From Bin16 sp965206315 (GTDB lineage Bacteria > Chloroflexota > Dehalococcoidia > Lucifugimonadales > Australimonadaceae), in NCBI GenBank assembly GCA_965206315.1, contig OZ242210.1, forward strand, positions 496,001 to 560,000: a stretch of DNA of 64,000 nt. Direction: 5' to 3'. The notes beneath the pieces are model-generated. The model was given only the letters and a program-made list of their open reading frames with translations. It ran no database searches and was not told the DNA's origin. Below, piece by piece: positions 41,583 to 51,287 of this stretch. The position numbers and the translations under genes were made by a program. Numbering within the stretch: position 1 is the first letter of the stretch; each line of letters starts with the position of its first letter.

Positions 41583-41882
41583 ATGGAACAGCAGACGCCA
41601 CAGACCGAACGCGAACCCTCTTTCGAGGAGGCGCTCGCCCAGCTCCGGGAGACCGTGCAGACGCTGGAAGAGGGCAATGTCTCACTGGAAGAGGCCACGC
41701 GCCTGCTGGCGCGCGGCGCTGAACTCGCGAGGACGTGCAACGACCTGCTCGCGAAGGCCGAACTGCAGGTGAGCCAGATCCGGCGCAACTTCCAGGGGCA
41801 GGCGGATATGGCCGGGGAGCCGGGACCACCCATGGCCTCCCCTCAGCAAGACTTCGGGATGTTCGATGACGCTCCGCGGTGA
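41583..41882 (+). CDS. xseB: Exodeoxyribonuclease VII small subunit
   Basis: Helical-hairpin subunit that binds XseA. The core PSFEEALAQLRETVQTLEEG, then VSLEEATRLLARGAELAR and CNDLLAKAELQVSQI, is typical. A Gly/Pro-rich tail of about 30 residues extends beyond the usual 75-80. ATG 41583 is chosen; TTG 41580 is one codon earlier. Its last 17 bases overlap the PHP gene. Confidence 0.93.
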   Translation: MEQQTPQTEREPSFEEALAQLRETVQTLEEGNVSLEEATRLLARGAELARTCNDLLAKAELQVSQIRRNFQGQADMAGEPGPPMASPQQDFGMFDDAPR

Positions 41883-42531
41883 CTTCCACATGCACACCCA
41901 CTTCTCCCACGACTGCCTCACGACCCCTGAGGCGCTTGTGGAGCGGTGCCTGCGCGTCGGCCTCAACTGCATCGCCGTGACGGACCACAATTCACTTGAG
42001 GGCGGACGCGCGGCGCAGCGGATCGCGCCGTTCACGGTCATCGTCGGCTCGGAGATCAAGTCGACCGCCGGAGAGATAACCGGCCTCTTCCTGCAGGAAG
42101 ACGTCCCCGCAGGGCTCGAACCGGTCGAGACCGCACGCCGCATCAAGGAGCAGGGCGCGCTCGTCTCCGTGCCGCATCCCTTCACCGGCATGGGACGCTC
42201 TGCGCTCGACAGGGCAACCGCTACCGACCTGCTCCCCTATATCGACATCGTTGAAGGCTTCAACGCCCGCACGATGCGCGCCAGCGACAACACGCACGCC
42301 CGGCGCTTCGCCGCCGAGCACGGCTTTCCCGTCACCGCCGTGAGCGACGCCCACACGACGCGCGAACTCGGGCGCACGTTCACCGAGTTCCCGGAGTTCG
42401 ACGGCACGCCCGAGGGGTTCAGACAGGCGCTTACCGAGGCTGTCCTCACCGAGTCACCCGCAAGCTCGTTCGTCCACGTTTATACGACGCTGAACAAGCT
42501 GGTCCGGCGCGTTCGCAAGCCCCGCGTGTAG
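41866..42531 (+). CDS. PHP-domain phosphoesterase
   Basis: A 221-residue PHP metal-dependent hydrolase. The metal-ligand motifs are DFHMHTHFSHDC (7-18), VTDHNSLEG (about 38-46), GSEI near 60, PHPF near 105 and the C-terminal SDAHTTRELG. That is the set seen in small PHP proteins such as RNase AM/YciV and histidinol phosphatase relatives; the specific substrate is uncertain. ATG 41866 lies inside xseB. It ends 30 bases from the convergent clpX. Confidence 0.88.
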   Translation: MTLRGDFHMHTHFSHDCLTTPEALVERCLRVGLNCIAVTDHNSLEGGRAAQRIAPFTVIVGSEIKSTAGEITGLFLQEDVPAGLEPVETARRIKEQGALVSVPHPFTGMGRSALDRATATDLLPYIDIVEGFNARTMRASDNTHARRFAAEHGFPVTAVSDAHTTRELGRTFTEFPEFDGTPEGFRQALTEAVLTESPASSFVHVYTTLNKLVRRVRKPRV

Positions 42532-42561
42532 CAAAGCGTCCCGGGAAGCAGGAAGCGCAGT

Positions 42562-43854
42562 CTAGGCCGTCTTGAGCGACTCGATGCTCTGGATGGTGAT
42601 GACCTGGCCCGCCTTGGAGTACAGAACAGGGCGGCCAAGGCCGCCCTCACCGTCTGCATCTATGACGCACCGCGCTGCGAAGTCGAGCGACGGCAGCTCG
42701 TACATCACGTCCAGCAGCGCGTCCTCGATGATGGAGCGCAGGCCTCGCGCGCCGGTCTGCCGTCCTATCGCCTGCTCCGCCGCGGCCTCGAGCGCCGCCT
42801 GCGTGAAGCTCAGTTCCACGCCGTCCAGCGCGAACAGGTGCTGGAACTGCTTCACCACCGCGTTCTTCGGCTCGGTGAGCACGCGCACCAGCGAGTCCCG
42901 GTCCAGTCCCTGCAAGCCAACCACCACCGGCAGCCTGCCGATCAGCTCGGGGATGAACCCGTACTCCAGCAGGTCTTCCGGCTCCACCGCCTCGCGTATC
43001 TCGTCGTCGGTGCCGGTGCCCGTCCCGAAAGCGTGGAAGCCGATACGGTGGTTCGACATCACGCGGCGGGCGATGACCTTCTCCAGCCCGTCGAATGCTC
43101 CGCCGCAGATGAAGAGGATGTTCGCCGTGTTCAGTTGCAGGAACTCCTGCTGGGGATGCTTCCTGCCGCCCTGTGGCGGAACGTTGGCCGTGGAGCCCTC
43201 GATGAGTTTGAGAAGGGCCTGCTGGACGCCCTCGCCTGAAACGTCTCGTGTTATGGAGGGGTTCGCGCTCTTCCGAGCTATCTTGTCGATCTCGTCGATA
43301 TAGATGATGCCCCGCTCCGCCTTGGCGACGTCGTAGTCGGCCGCCTGGATGAGCCGCAGCAGGATGTTCTCAACGTCCTCCCCGACATAGCCCGCCTCGG
43401 TCAGCGAGGTCGCGTCGACGATGGCGAACGGCACGTCCAGGATGCGCGCCAGGGTCTGCGCCAGCAGCGTCTTGCCCGAGCCTGTCGGCCCGACCAGCAG
43501 GATGTTGCTCTTCTCTATCTCGACGTCGTTGGCCGTGGAGTTGGAGTGGATGCGCTTGTAGTGGTTGTAGACCGCGACGCTGAGCACCCGCTTGGCCCGG
43601 TCCTGCCCGATGACGTACTCGTCGAGGCGGCGCGCCATCTCCTTGGGCGAGGGGCTGCCGGGCAGGCTCGCCTGCTCATCCCTTCCGGACGTTGTCTCCT
43701 CGGTGATGATCTGCTGGCAGAGACGGACGCACTCGTCGCAGATGAAGACCCGGCCCGGGCCTGCGATGAGGCGTTTGACTCCGTTCTGTGCCTTCCCGCA
43801 GAAGCTGCACACATGCTCGCCGTGGGGCGGTAACGTTCCGGAGTTGCTCGGCAT
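42562..43854 (-). CDS. clpX: ATP-dependent Clp protease ATPase subunit ClpX
   Basis: Unfoldase that feeds proteins to ClpP. The N-terminal zinc finger has Cys16/Cys19 and Cys39/Cys42. Walker A is GPTGSGKT at 123-130 and Walker B is IIYIDEID near 186. The pore-loop AGYVGEDVENI and the sensor 2 region GARGLR are also clear. Length (430 aa) is normal. It lies 12 bases after clpP, last in the tig-clpP-clpX unit. Expression therefore follows the chaperone-protease grouping known from many bacteria. Confidence 0.97.
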   Translation of the reverse strand: MPSNSGTLPPHGEHVCSFCGKAQNGVKRLIAGPGRVFICDECVRLCQQIITEETTSGRDEQASLPGSPSPKEMARRLDEYVIGQDRAKRVLSVAVYNHYKRIHSNSTANDVEIEKSNILLVGPTGSGKTLLAQTLARILDVPFAIVDATSLTEAGYVGEDVENILLRLIQAADYDVAKAERGIIYIDEIDKIARKSANPSITRDVSGEGVQQALLKLIEGSTANVPPQGGRKHPQQEFLQLNTANILFICGGAFDGLEKVIARRVMSNHRIGFHAFGTGTGTDDEIREAVEPEDLLEYGFIPELIGRLPVVVGLQGLDRDSLVRVLTEPKNAVVKQFQHLFALDGVELSFTQAALEAAAEQAIGRQTGARGLRSIIEDALLDVMYELPSLDFAARCVIDADGEGGLGRPVLYSKAGQVITIQSIESLKTA

Positions 43855-43866
43855 CGGTTGACCGTC

Positions 43867-44532
43867 CTAGTTGAGAATCGCGCCGTTCGTTGATCCCAGC
43901 GGCACCCCCAGCACCTCGTCCACCAGACCGTACTCCTTCGCTTCCTCTGCGGGAAGGTAAAAGTCGCGGTCGCTGTCGCGGGCTACCTTCTCGTAGGGCT
44001 GGCCCGTGTGCGTCGAAAGTATCGTCCTGATCTTGTCCTGCATCCGTAGGATCTCCCGCGCCGCGATCTCGATGTCCGCGGCCTGACCCTGGGCGCCGCC
44101 CAGCGCCTGGTGCATGTGGATCGTCGAGTTGGGCAGCGCGAACCGCTTGCCCTTAGCCCCGGCGCACAGGAGCACCGTCCCCATGCTCGCGGCCATCCCC
44201 ACGCAGATGGTGGAGACGTCAGGCTTGATGAGCTGCATCGTGTCGTAGATCGCCAGACCGGACGTGATGACCCCGCCGGGGCTGTTGACGTACAGGTTGA
44301 TGTCCTTGTCCGGGTCCTCGCGCTCCAGGTAGAGCAGTTGCGCGACGATGAGGTTGGACACCTGGTCGTTGATGGGGGTCCCGAGATAGACGATGCGCTC
44401 CTTCAGCAGCATCGAATAGATGTCATAGGCGCGCTCGCCGCGGGCGCCGGTCTCGATGACCATCGGGATGATGTTCTCCGGTTGCTGCATCGCGCCCGCG
44501 CTCAGCGGGCCATGGATAGGCCAATCACGCAT
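43867..44532 (-). CDS. clpP: ATP-dependent Clp protease proteolytic subunit
   Basis: Serine protease ring of ClpXP. The catalytic triad is Ser116 (GMAASMG), His141 (STIHMHQ) and Asp190 (SDRDFYL). ATG 44532 follows GGACGGAGGAG, but the mature enzyme probably starts after the propeptide of about 14 residues (MQQPENIIPMVIE at 15). Its start overlaps the end of tig by 8 bases, coupling the two. Length 221. Confidence 0.97.
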   Translation of the reverse strand: MRDWPIHGPLSAGAMQQPENIIPMVIETGARGERAYDIYSMLLKERIVYLGTPINDQVSNLIVAQLLYLEREDPDKDINLYVNSPGGVITSGLAIYDTMQLIKPDVSTICVGMAASMGTVLLCAGAKGKRFALPNSTIHMHQALGGAQGQAADIEIAAREILRMQDKIRTILSTHTGQPYEKVARDSDRDFYLPAEEAKEYGLVDEVLGVPLGSTNGAILN

Positions 44533-45955
44533 CGTTCGCTCCTCCGTCCCGTTTCCTGGCCCGCGTCTGCCTGGCGGGGGTCTTCGTCTGTCTGGGTTTG
44601 GCGCCGCCGCTCTTGCTTGCGGCTGCTCTTGCCTTCGGCTTCGCTGCCGCGGGCGCATCCCTGAGCGCAAGGTTGCTCAGGTATTCCAACGTCCGCCGCT
44701 GGACCAGCATACGCCGGATGGACTCCCGGGTCTCCGGGTCCTCCAACTGCTTCCGCTGTTCCTCCGCCACTTCGCCCGAGCCTTCGAGCAACCGCTCGAT
44801 CTCCTCGGAGACGTCCTCGTCGGTGGCCTCGATGTTCTCTCGCTGGGCGACCGCGCGTATCACGTGCGCGCGCTTCAGCCGCTCTTCGACCTTCGGACGC
44901 GCCTGCTCGTGCACCTCTTCGTCGGACATGCCCTGCCACGTCAGGTACTCCCGGTACTCCTCGAACCCGACGCGGCCCGCCTTGATGTCGTCCTCGCGGC
45001 CGTTGACGTAGTACGCAATCTCATTCTCGATGATGAGCGGAGATATGGCGATGGACGCCTCCTCGGTCACCTTTGCCAGCGTCTCGTCCTGGTGCTTTAT
45101 GTCCGCCAGGCGCTTCTCGCGCTCCAGCAGGTTCTCCCGTATCTTCTCGCGCAGAGCCTCCAGCGACTCGTAGTCGTCGCCGACGCTCTTGGCGAACTCG
45201 TCGTCCAGCTCGGGCAGACTCCTGCGTTTGATGGAATGGATAGTCGCCTCGAAGTGTGCCGTCTTCCCCGCGACTTCGGTGTTCGGCGCATCCTCCGGGG
45301 CCTCGACGTCGAACGTACGCTGCTCGCCGACCGGCAATCCCACGAGCCCTTCGTCGAGTCCCGGCACGGGGAACGTGGAGCCGGGCCTCGGGATGTAGTC
45401 CGTCTCCTCCGAGCGCACGATCTCGCGACGCTCGCCGTCCTCTTCGATCCAGCCGACGATGGTCAGGTTGATGAGGTCGTCCATCTGCACCGTGTCTTCG
45501 ACCGGCTCCCAGACAGCCAACTCCATCCGCATCTGTTCCAGCGTCGCGTCGACGGTCTCGTCTGCCAGGGACGCCTCTTCTTTCGGATGGCGCACACTGT
45601 CCAGGTTCCCGAGGTCCACGGTCGGCTGCAGGGGGACGGTTGCCGTGAACTGCGGGGGGTCGAACTCATCGAGCGACACGGAGGGGACTCCACCGATGTC
45701 CAGCCCTTCCTCCAGCACGGCCTTGGAGGTGAACTCCTGGATGACCGTGTCCAATGCCTCGTTAAGCAGATAGCCCCGCCCGAACATCTGCTCGACGATA
45801 CGGCGGGGCGCCTTGCCCTTGCGGAACCCGGGGATGGAGAGACGGCGAACTGCCCGCCGGTACGCTTGGTCGAGGTAGGGCTCGATGTCGGCGTTGTCCA
45901 GCTCTACGGTGAGAACCGCTTCGCGGGGTTCGCGTTGCTCAGTGGATATCTTCAC
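44525..45955 (-). CDS. tig: Trigger factor
   Basis: Ribosome-bound chaperone and prolyl isomerase. Starting at GTG 45955 gives the usual beginning (MKISTEQREPREA), and the ribosome-binding signature GFRKGKAPR follows near residue 45. ATG 46018 would add 21 residues. The central part (about 150-240) is the PPIase-like domain, and the rest is the helical C-domain, ending in a Lys/Ala/Arg-rich tail (KPRQTKTPARQTRARK) that is longer than usual and may bind nucleic acid. It heads the tig-clpP-clpX operon. Confidence 0.93.
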   Translation of the reverse strand: MKISTEQREPREAVLTVELDNADIEPYLDQAYRRAVRRLSIPGFRKGKAPRRIVEQMFGRGYLLNEALDTVIQEFTSKAVLEEGLDIGGVPSVSLDEFDPPQFTATVPLQPTVDLGNLDSVRHPKEEASLADETVDATLEQMRMELAVWEPVEDTVQMDDLINLTIVGWIEEDGERREIVRSEETDYIPRPGSTFPVPGLDEGLVGLPVGEQRTFDVEAPEDAPNTEVAGKTAHFEATIHSIKRRSLPELDDEFAKSVGDDYESLEALREKIRENLLEREKRLADIKHQDETLAKVTEEASIAISPLIIENEIAYYVNGREDDIKAGRVGFEEYREYLTWQGMSDEEVHEQARPKVEERLKRAHVIRAVAQRENIEATDEDVSEEIERLLEGSGEVAEEQRKQLEDPETRESIRRMLVQRRTLEYLSNLALRDAPAAAKPKARAAASKSGGAKPRQTKTPARQTRARKRDGGANDA

Positions 45956-46099
45956 ACTTGGCTCGTATCCCCGCCGGAGTATTCCGTTGGGGGCTGCGCC
46001 CGGACGCGCACCTGACATTTTAGCACGGATGCCCCCTACGGAGAATCGAGGCAGACGGGAAACCCCTGACCAGCCGATTAGCGGTGCCCCCGCGCTCCC

Positions 46100-48391
46100 T
46101 CAGCTCCCGCCCTTCGCCGAGAGCGCCCGGAGAACTCGTTCGGCGGTCAGGGGCAATTCGACGACGGGCGCGCCGATGGCGTCGGCGACCGCGTTGGCGA
46201 TAGCCCCGGCCGTCGGGATGGTGGGTATCTCCCCGATCGACTTCGCGTGGAACGGCCCTAGCGCATCGCCGTAGTCCGGGACGTTGACCGTGATGAGTTC
46301 GGGGATGTCCTGCACCGTGGGTATCTTGTAGTCGGCGAAGTTGGGAGTCGTTACCCGCCCATCTTCGACGAGCAGCTCCTCCATCAACGCATAGCCGATG
46401 CCTTGGACGACCGCGCCGTTGATCTGCCCCTGGTGCCCCAACTCGTTGATGATCGTCCCGACGTCCTGCGCGGTGACGAGGCGCTGCAGCGTTACCTGGC
46501 CGGTCTCCTTGTCGACCTCCACCTCGGCCATCTGCACGCAGATCCCCGGGTCGGGGGTGCGCGGTGCTTGCAGCGTTACGGCGGCGGCAGCCAGCGGTTC
46601 GTCTTCGCGGATCAGTTCCGTCGCGAGACTCTCCAGCGAGATGAAGCGCCCGTCCCCTGACTGCCAGCCTCCCGGAGACAGCTCCCCGTCGTCGGTCCAC
46701 TGCGCCGTGCGCCACTCCGCCTGCTCGCTGCCCAGTGCCCGCGCGGCGAGCGGCGCAAGCTGTTCCTTCACCTGGTCGCACGCCGTCAGCGCCGCGGTGC
46801 CGGAGCTGTTGGTAGTCTTGCTCCCGCCCGCCTCTACGTCGATCGGGAACTCGTCGGTGTCCGAGTGGACGATGCGCACGCGGTCGAGCGGCACGCCGAA
46901 GCTCTCCGCGACGATGGCGGCGACGACTGTCAGCCCTCCTGTCCCGTTCTCCGGCAGCGAGGTCGTCGCCGTGATCGAACCGTCCGGGTTGACCCTGATC
47001 GACGACGAGGCCTGGCCTGCCCCGTGTCCCCGGTCGGCCATGCCGATCCCTTGGCCCACGAGCTTGTTGTTCCCACGCTCCCGCGAGCCGGCGCGCGTCC
47101 GGTCGCTCCATCCGAAAGCGCTTCCAGCCTCGTCCAGCACACGCGGGGCCAGATGCGGAGTTCCGGTTGGAGTCGTTGCGGGAACGTTGCGCTTCCTGAG
47201 CTCGATGGGGTCGATGCCCAGTTCCGAGGCGATCACGTCCATGTGCGCCTCGATGGCGAAGAGCGCCTGCGGCGAGCCGGGCGCGCGCATGTACCCGCAC
47301 GGAACGCGGTTGGTGTAGACGGCGAACGCCTCTATGCGCACGTTGGGGATGTCGTAGAAGTTGCCGACGCGCCCCGCCCCGCCGAGGAGGCCGTTCGCGG
47401 ACGTGTTCTGGCCCGTGTACGCCCCCCGGTTCATGACGACACGGGCGTCGTGCGCCACGATCGTGCCGTCGCGCTTGAGTCCCGTGCGAAGGTCGACGAT
47501 GAACGCGTGCTTCGGGGACACGGTTGTCAGGTCTTCGATGGCGCTGTTGACGAACTTGACGGGCCTGCCGAGCATGCGCGACAGGTGGTAGCCGACCGGA
47601 GCGTCGCCCGTTGCGCTCTTGCTCCCGAAGTCCGCTCCGATGACGACCGTGTTCAGGCGAATGTCATCCTCTGGGCGCTCGATCAGCCTGCCCAGCTCTT
47701 TCCGCGTCGTGTACGGCACCTTGTTGGAGGCCCACACTTCCACGCGCTCAGGCTGCTCATCGACCACCCAGGCGGTCGGCTCGAGGTAGGCCTGGTGCGA
47801 CAGTTGGGTGACGTAGCGACGCTCAACGATGACGTCGGCGTCTTTGAACCCCTGCTCGACGTCGCCGGTCTCAGTGAGGGAATAGCCGCAGAGATTGGGC
47901 ACGTCCGATGGCACCTCCGGGAACCCGGTGTAGCTCCCGGTGTCCTCGTGGAGCACCGGCGCCCCGGGCTGCATCGCCTCCTCTGGCTCGAAGACCGCAG
48001 GCAGTTCCTCGTACTCGACCTCAACGAGTTGGGCCGCCGCCGCTGCGACCTCCCGGCTCTCCGCCGCGACCGTCGCCACCTTGTCTCCGATGAACCGGAC
48101 TTTGTCGTCGCAGAGGAGCGGAACGTCCTTGATGTTCCGGCCCGTGCGGCCGTTCGAGATGTCGGCCGCGGTAACGACCGCCAGCACGCCCGGCATGGCG
48201 CGGGCCTGCGAGGCGTCTATGGACAGTATGCGTGCGTGGGGATACGGGCTGCGGACGTTCCTCGCCCAGACCGTTCCCGGTGGCGTAACGTCGGCGGTAT
48301 AGCCTGCCGAGCCGTTGACCTTGTCGACACCCTCGACGCGAGGGATCGGCCTTCCGATGATAGTGAACTCCGGCGCTGGTGAGATGGTCAT
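46100..48391 (-). CDS. Molybdopterin-binding aldehyde oxidase/xanthine dehydrogenase-type large subunit
   Basis: Catalytic subunit of a molybdenum hydroxylase, which inserts a water-derived oxygen into an aromatic or aldehyde substrate. ATG 48391 gives MTISPAPEF; an upstream ATG at 48409 is possible. Seen are RVEGVDKVNGSAGYTAD at the N-domain, the first Mo-site stretch with GADFGSKS, then GYMRAPGSPQ, and near the end the catalytic Glu in KSIGEIPTIPTAGAIANAVADAI. Length is 763 residues. The [2Fe-2S] and FAD subunits normally beside such genes are absent here, so the electron partner is elsewhere. It is the last gene of a five-gene catabolic operon. Confidence 0.9.
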   Translation of the reverse strand: MTISPAPEFTIIGRPIPRVEGVDKVNGSAGYTADVTPPGTVWARNVRSPYPHARILSIDASQARAMPGVLAVVTAADISNGRTGRNIKDVPLLCDDKVRFIGDKVATVAAESREVAAAAAQLVEVEYEELPAVFEPEEAMQPGAPVLHEDTGSYTGFPEVPSDVPNLCGYSLTETGDVEQGFKDADVIVERRYVTQLSHQAYLEPTAWVVDEQPERVEVWASNKVPYTTRKELGRLIERPEDDIRLNTVVIGADFGSKSATGDAPVGYHLSRMLGRPVKFVNSAIEDLTTVSPKHAFIVDLRTGLKRDGTIVAHDARVVMNRGAYTGQNTSANGLLGGAGRVGNFYDIPNVRIEAFAVYTNRVPCGYMRAPGSPQALFAIEAHMDVIASELGIDPIELRKRNVPATTPTGTPHLAPRVLDEAGSAFGWSDRTRAGSRERGNNKLVGQGIGMADRGHGAGQASSSIRVNPDGSITATTSLPENGTGGLTVVAAIVAESFGVPLDRVRIVHSDTDEFPIDVEAGGSKTTNSSGTAALTACDQVKEQLAPLAARALGSEQAEWRTAQWTDDGELSPGGWQSGDGRFISLESLATELIREDEPLAAAAVTLQAPRTPDPGICVQMAEVEVDKETGQVTLQRLVTAQDVGTIINELGHQGQINGAVVQGIGYALMEELLVEDGRVTTPNFADYKIPTVQDIPELITVNVPDYGDALGPFHAKSIGEIPTIPTAGAIANAVADAIGAPVVELPLTAERVLRALSAKGGS

Positions 48392-48478
48392 GGCGATACC
48401 TCGGTTCATCGGCTGCTGACGAGGACGAGTCTAGCCGCGCCCGGCCTCTCGCGCTACAAGCCAACCCGTTTCTGCTCG

Positions 48479-49369
48479 TCAGCGTGGCGCTTTCAGGAAC
48501 GCCGCTACGACCTCGTCGTGCTGTTCGGGCTGCTCCCACTGCGGCCAGTGGGCCGCGTTCTCGATGAGCTGGAACTGCGCTCCCGGGATCACGCTCGCCA
48601 GGTGCTCGCCTACCTCCGGCCCTGCGCCGCGGTTCCGGTCGGTCCAGAGCACGAGCACGGGAGGTCTGAGCGTGGCGGCGACCTCCTCCTCGTAGTGCAT
48701 CAATCGTGGCCTCGGTGCGGAGATGCCGTACACCCTCGCCATCGACTCGCGTATCTCCGGCGCTGCGTACATGCGGTACTGGACGTCCACCAGCTCATCG
48801 GTGAGGTGGTCGGGACTTGCGACGAGGTACTCCATCCGCCGCCGTACGGTCTCCCGGCTGAAGTTCGTCACCGAGTCCCGGCAGAGTGGAACGAGCAGGT
48901 TGCCTTCCGGCGTATCCGGGAACTTGCGCTTGAAGTTGACGTAGTACGACCCCGAGTTCAGCACCAGCTTGCCGCACCGCTCCGGGTGATGCAGGCCGAT
49001 GTGGAACGCCATACCTGCCCCCATGGACTCGCCCTCTATGTGCGCCCAGGCGATGCCGAGCGCGTCCATGAAGTCCAGTACCGCCTCTGCCTGACGCTCG
49101 ACCCGGTGCTCGGCGTCATAGGGATCGAGCGATGAGTAGCCGTGGTAGAGCGCGTCGATCGCGTAGACGTGGAAGTCGTTCGCTAGCCGCATGACGTTGC
49201 GGGCGAACAGCTCGGCGCTGCTGCCCACACCGTGGATCAGGATCAGCGGGTCGCCCGAACCGGCCTCGATCGCCCGCGTCCTGTACCGGGCGCCGGAGAC
49301 CACACGTACCGTCGCGCCGAGGAGGTCAACCCAGAGAGACGGTCGCTCCGGTGTTCGAGGTGCGGCCAT
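48479..49369 (-). CDS. Alpha/beta hydrolase (C-C hydrolase-like)
   Basis: A 296-residue alpha/beta hydrolase. HGVGSSAELF is the oxyanion region, IEGESMGAGM carries nucleophile Ser115, and NAAHWPQWEQP near 280 has the catalytic His. The Asp is probably in the segment before it (WTDRNRGAG). It resembles meta-cleavage product hydrolases such as MhpC/BphD, which fits the ring-cleaving dioxygenase in the same operon. Specific substrate is not known. Gaps to neighbours are 9 and 69-87 bases. Confidence 0.85.
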   Translation of the reverse strand: MAAPRTPERPSLWVDLLGATVRVVSGARYRTRAIEAGSGDPLILIHGVGSSAELFARNVMRLANDFHVYAIDALYHGYSSLDPYDAEHRVERQAEAVLDFMDALGIAWAHIEGESMGAGMAFHIGLHHPERCGKLVLNSGSYYVNFKRKFPDTPEGNLLVPLCRDSVTNFSRETVRRRMEYLVASPDHLTDELVDVQYRMYAAPEIRESMARVYGISAPRPRLMHYEEEVAATLRPPVLVLWTDRNRGAGPEVGEHLASVIPGAQFQLIENAAHWPQWEQPEQHDEVVAAFLKAPR

Positions 49370-49378
49370 CGGTCCGCG

Positions 49379-50458
49379 CTAAAACCCGTAGAAGCGGGCG
49401 GGGTTGTGCGACAGCACCTTCTCCAGCGTCTGCGGCGAGATGTCCTCACGTCCCCGCAGCAAGTGGACGAGTTCCGGTTCCGCGGACTGGTCGCCGTGGC
49501 CGTAGTCGGAGCCGGTGATCATGTTCTCCTCGCCCAGGTACTGCAGGATGTAGGGCAGGTCCTCGTCCGCCTCACACGCGACGAAGAGCCGGTTCTCCTG
49601 GAAGTACGACGGCCCGAAATCCGCAGCGGGGACCCTGAGCCGCCGGTGCAGGAAGTGGACGAGGTACGGTATCCACGACGAGTTGGCTTCGATGAACCCC
49701 CACCGCAGGTCGGGGAAGCGCTCCGGTATCTTGCTGCACGCCAGGTCGTAGAAGGCCATGACCGGCAGGAGCCGCACGTCCGGGAACACGAAACTGAGAC
49801 GGCTGTCGAAGAACTCCGTCAGCACGGGAGAGCCGGGGCCGGTGTGGATGCAGATCGGCAGGTCCAATCGCTGGGCCTCCTCGTAGATCGGGAAGAAGTA
49901 CGGCTCCGCCAGCGAGCGGTCCTTCTCGACGCCCTTGAAGAGCACGCCGCACGCTCCGTTCTCCTTGCCGAAGTGCATCTCCTCGATGCTCTTGTCGAGG
50001 TCGCGCAACGGCGGAACGACGATCCATCGCATACGTCCGTCGGAGCGGGAGCAGGCGTCGGCCATGAACCGGTTGTAGCACCGCGCCAGCGCCACCTCCA
50101 ATTCCACGTCGTGCGTCAGGAACCCGATGAACAGTGTGGGGTAGATGATCTGCACGTCGACGCCCATATTCGTCGCGTCGTCCAGCCGGGCGTCGATGTC
50201 GGTCATCGCGCGCTTGCGCCACGCCGTCGAGTTGCGTATCTCGTCCTCGATGGGCGGCGTCGCCAGCGCCTGGCCGCCCTTGCCCGGCGGGTGTGGCACG
50301 AAATGGCTGTCGATGATCCAGAAGTTGCGGACGACCCCGTTGTGCGGATCGGCCCCGGGGACCAGTTGCGGTTTCCGGTGCGCCATCTCCTCGTCGAAGA
50401 AGTCCCAGACCCGCTCCGACTCGATCACGTGCGTATCGGCGTCGATTACTGCTGCCAT
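49379..50458 (-). CDS. Amidohydrolase-2 family protein
   Basis: A 359-residue metal-dependent hydrolase of the amidohydrolase 2 (ACMSD-like) family. It starts MAAVIDADTHVIE, where the DADTH gives the first metal ligands. IHTGPGSP near 200 and GSDYGHGD near 320 supply the later His and Asp. The family includes decarboxylases (ACMSD) and 4-oxalomesaconate hydratase-like enzymes in ring-cleavage pathways, so a downstream step after the LigB-type dioxygenase is likely. The longer in-frame region upstream lies inside the SDR gene and is not coding. RBS CAGGAGGTGTCAG is adequate. Confidence 0.88.
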   Translation of the reverse strand: MAAVIDADTHVIESERVWDFFDEEMAHRKPQLVPGADPHNGVVRNFWIIDSHFVPHPPGKGGQALATPPIEDEIRNSTAWRKRAMTDIDARLDDATNMGVDVQIIYPTLFIGFLTHDVELEVALARCYNRFMADACSRSDGRMRWIVVPPLRDLDKSIEEMHFGKENGACGVLFKGVEKDRSLAEPYFFPIYEEAQRLDLPICIHTGPGSPVLTEFFDSRLSFVFPDVRLLPVMAFYDLACSKIPERFPDLRWGFIEANSSWIPYLVHFLHRRLRVPAADFGPSYFQENRLFVACEADEDLPYILQYLGEENMITGSDYGHGDQSAEPELVHLLRGREDISPQTLEKVLSHNPARFYGF

Positions 50459-50505
50459 CTGACACCTCCTGCGGTCCTGTCCCTGAGCACCAGTCTGCCG
50501 GACGG

Positions 50506-51279
50506 CTAGTCGTCCAGCGGAACGACTCTTCCGTCCTGCACCGTGATCTGCTTGCCGGTGAGCTCCATCGGCGTGTCGCAGGCGAGGATGTAGCGGTCCT
50601 GGACGATATCGCCCACCCAGTGCATCTTCATGCGGTTCTCGACCGGCGTTTCGTCGGTGGCGATGGCGCGCAGGCCGCTGCCGGGCGGGGCGCCGCCCGG
50701 CCCCATGCTGACGATGCAGATGTTGTTCTCGCGCTCCTCCATCGCCACGTCCGCGGTGAACGCCCGTATCGCGACCTTCGAGGTGCGGTAGACGCACGCG
50801 CCGATGGAGTCTGGCATACGGTCGTTCCGCACGTTGCCCTGGCCGAAGTTGATGATGTGGCCGCCGCCCTGCTCGCGCATGTAGGGGATGGCGTGCTTGG
50901 TGCAATGGAACGTGCCGATGAGGTTCGTGCGGATGACGTTCTCGAAGAACGACGATTCCATGTCCGCGATACGCGGCCATCGTGGCGAGCCCGCCTGGAA
51001 GTGCGTGACGATAGCCGCGTCGTTGATGAGCACGTCGATGCGCCCGTAGTGCTCGTGTACGCGGGCAATCATCTGACGCACCTGCTCCTCGTCGCGGATG
51101 TCGACCTGGACGGGGAAGACCGCCGCTCCGCGCTCTGCAACCTCAGCCGCAACGGTCTCCATCGGTGCAACGTCGGCGATGGCCAGCCGCGCACCGGCCT
51201 CGGCGAACACGCGGGCGTTGTACCGGCCTATCCCCATCGCGCCGCCGGTGATGATGACGACCTTGTCCTTGACGGGCAT
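50506..51279 (-). CDS. Short-chain dehydrogenase/reductase
   Basis: A 257-residue SDR. TGGAMGIGR gives the nucleotide-binding motif at 11-19; Asp36 favours NAD. NDAAI replaces NNAGI. YRTSK near 157-161 holds the catalytic Tyr and Lys. The usual Ser about 13 residues before the Tyr is not obvious (NFGQGNVRND). ATG 51279 follows TAGGAGGAGAC. In the catabolic operon it probably oxidises a diol or alcohol intermediate before ring cleavage; that is inference. Confidence 0.87.
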   Translation of the reverse strand: MPVKDKVVIITGGAMGIGRYNARVFAEAGARLAIADVAPMETVAAEVAERGAAVFPVQVDIRDEEQVRQMIARVHEHYGRIDVLINDAAIVTHFQAGSPRWPRIADMESSFFENVIRTNLIGTFHCTKHAIPYMREQGGGHIINFGQGNVRNDRMPDSIGACVYRTSKVAIRAFTADVAMEERENNICIVSMGPGGAPPGSGLRAIATDETPVENRMKMHWVGDIVQDRYILACDTPMELTGKQITVQDGRVVPLDD

Positions 51280-51287
51280 GTCTCCTC

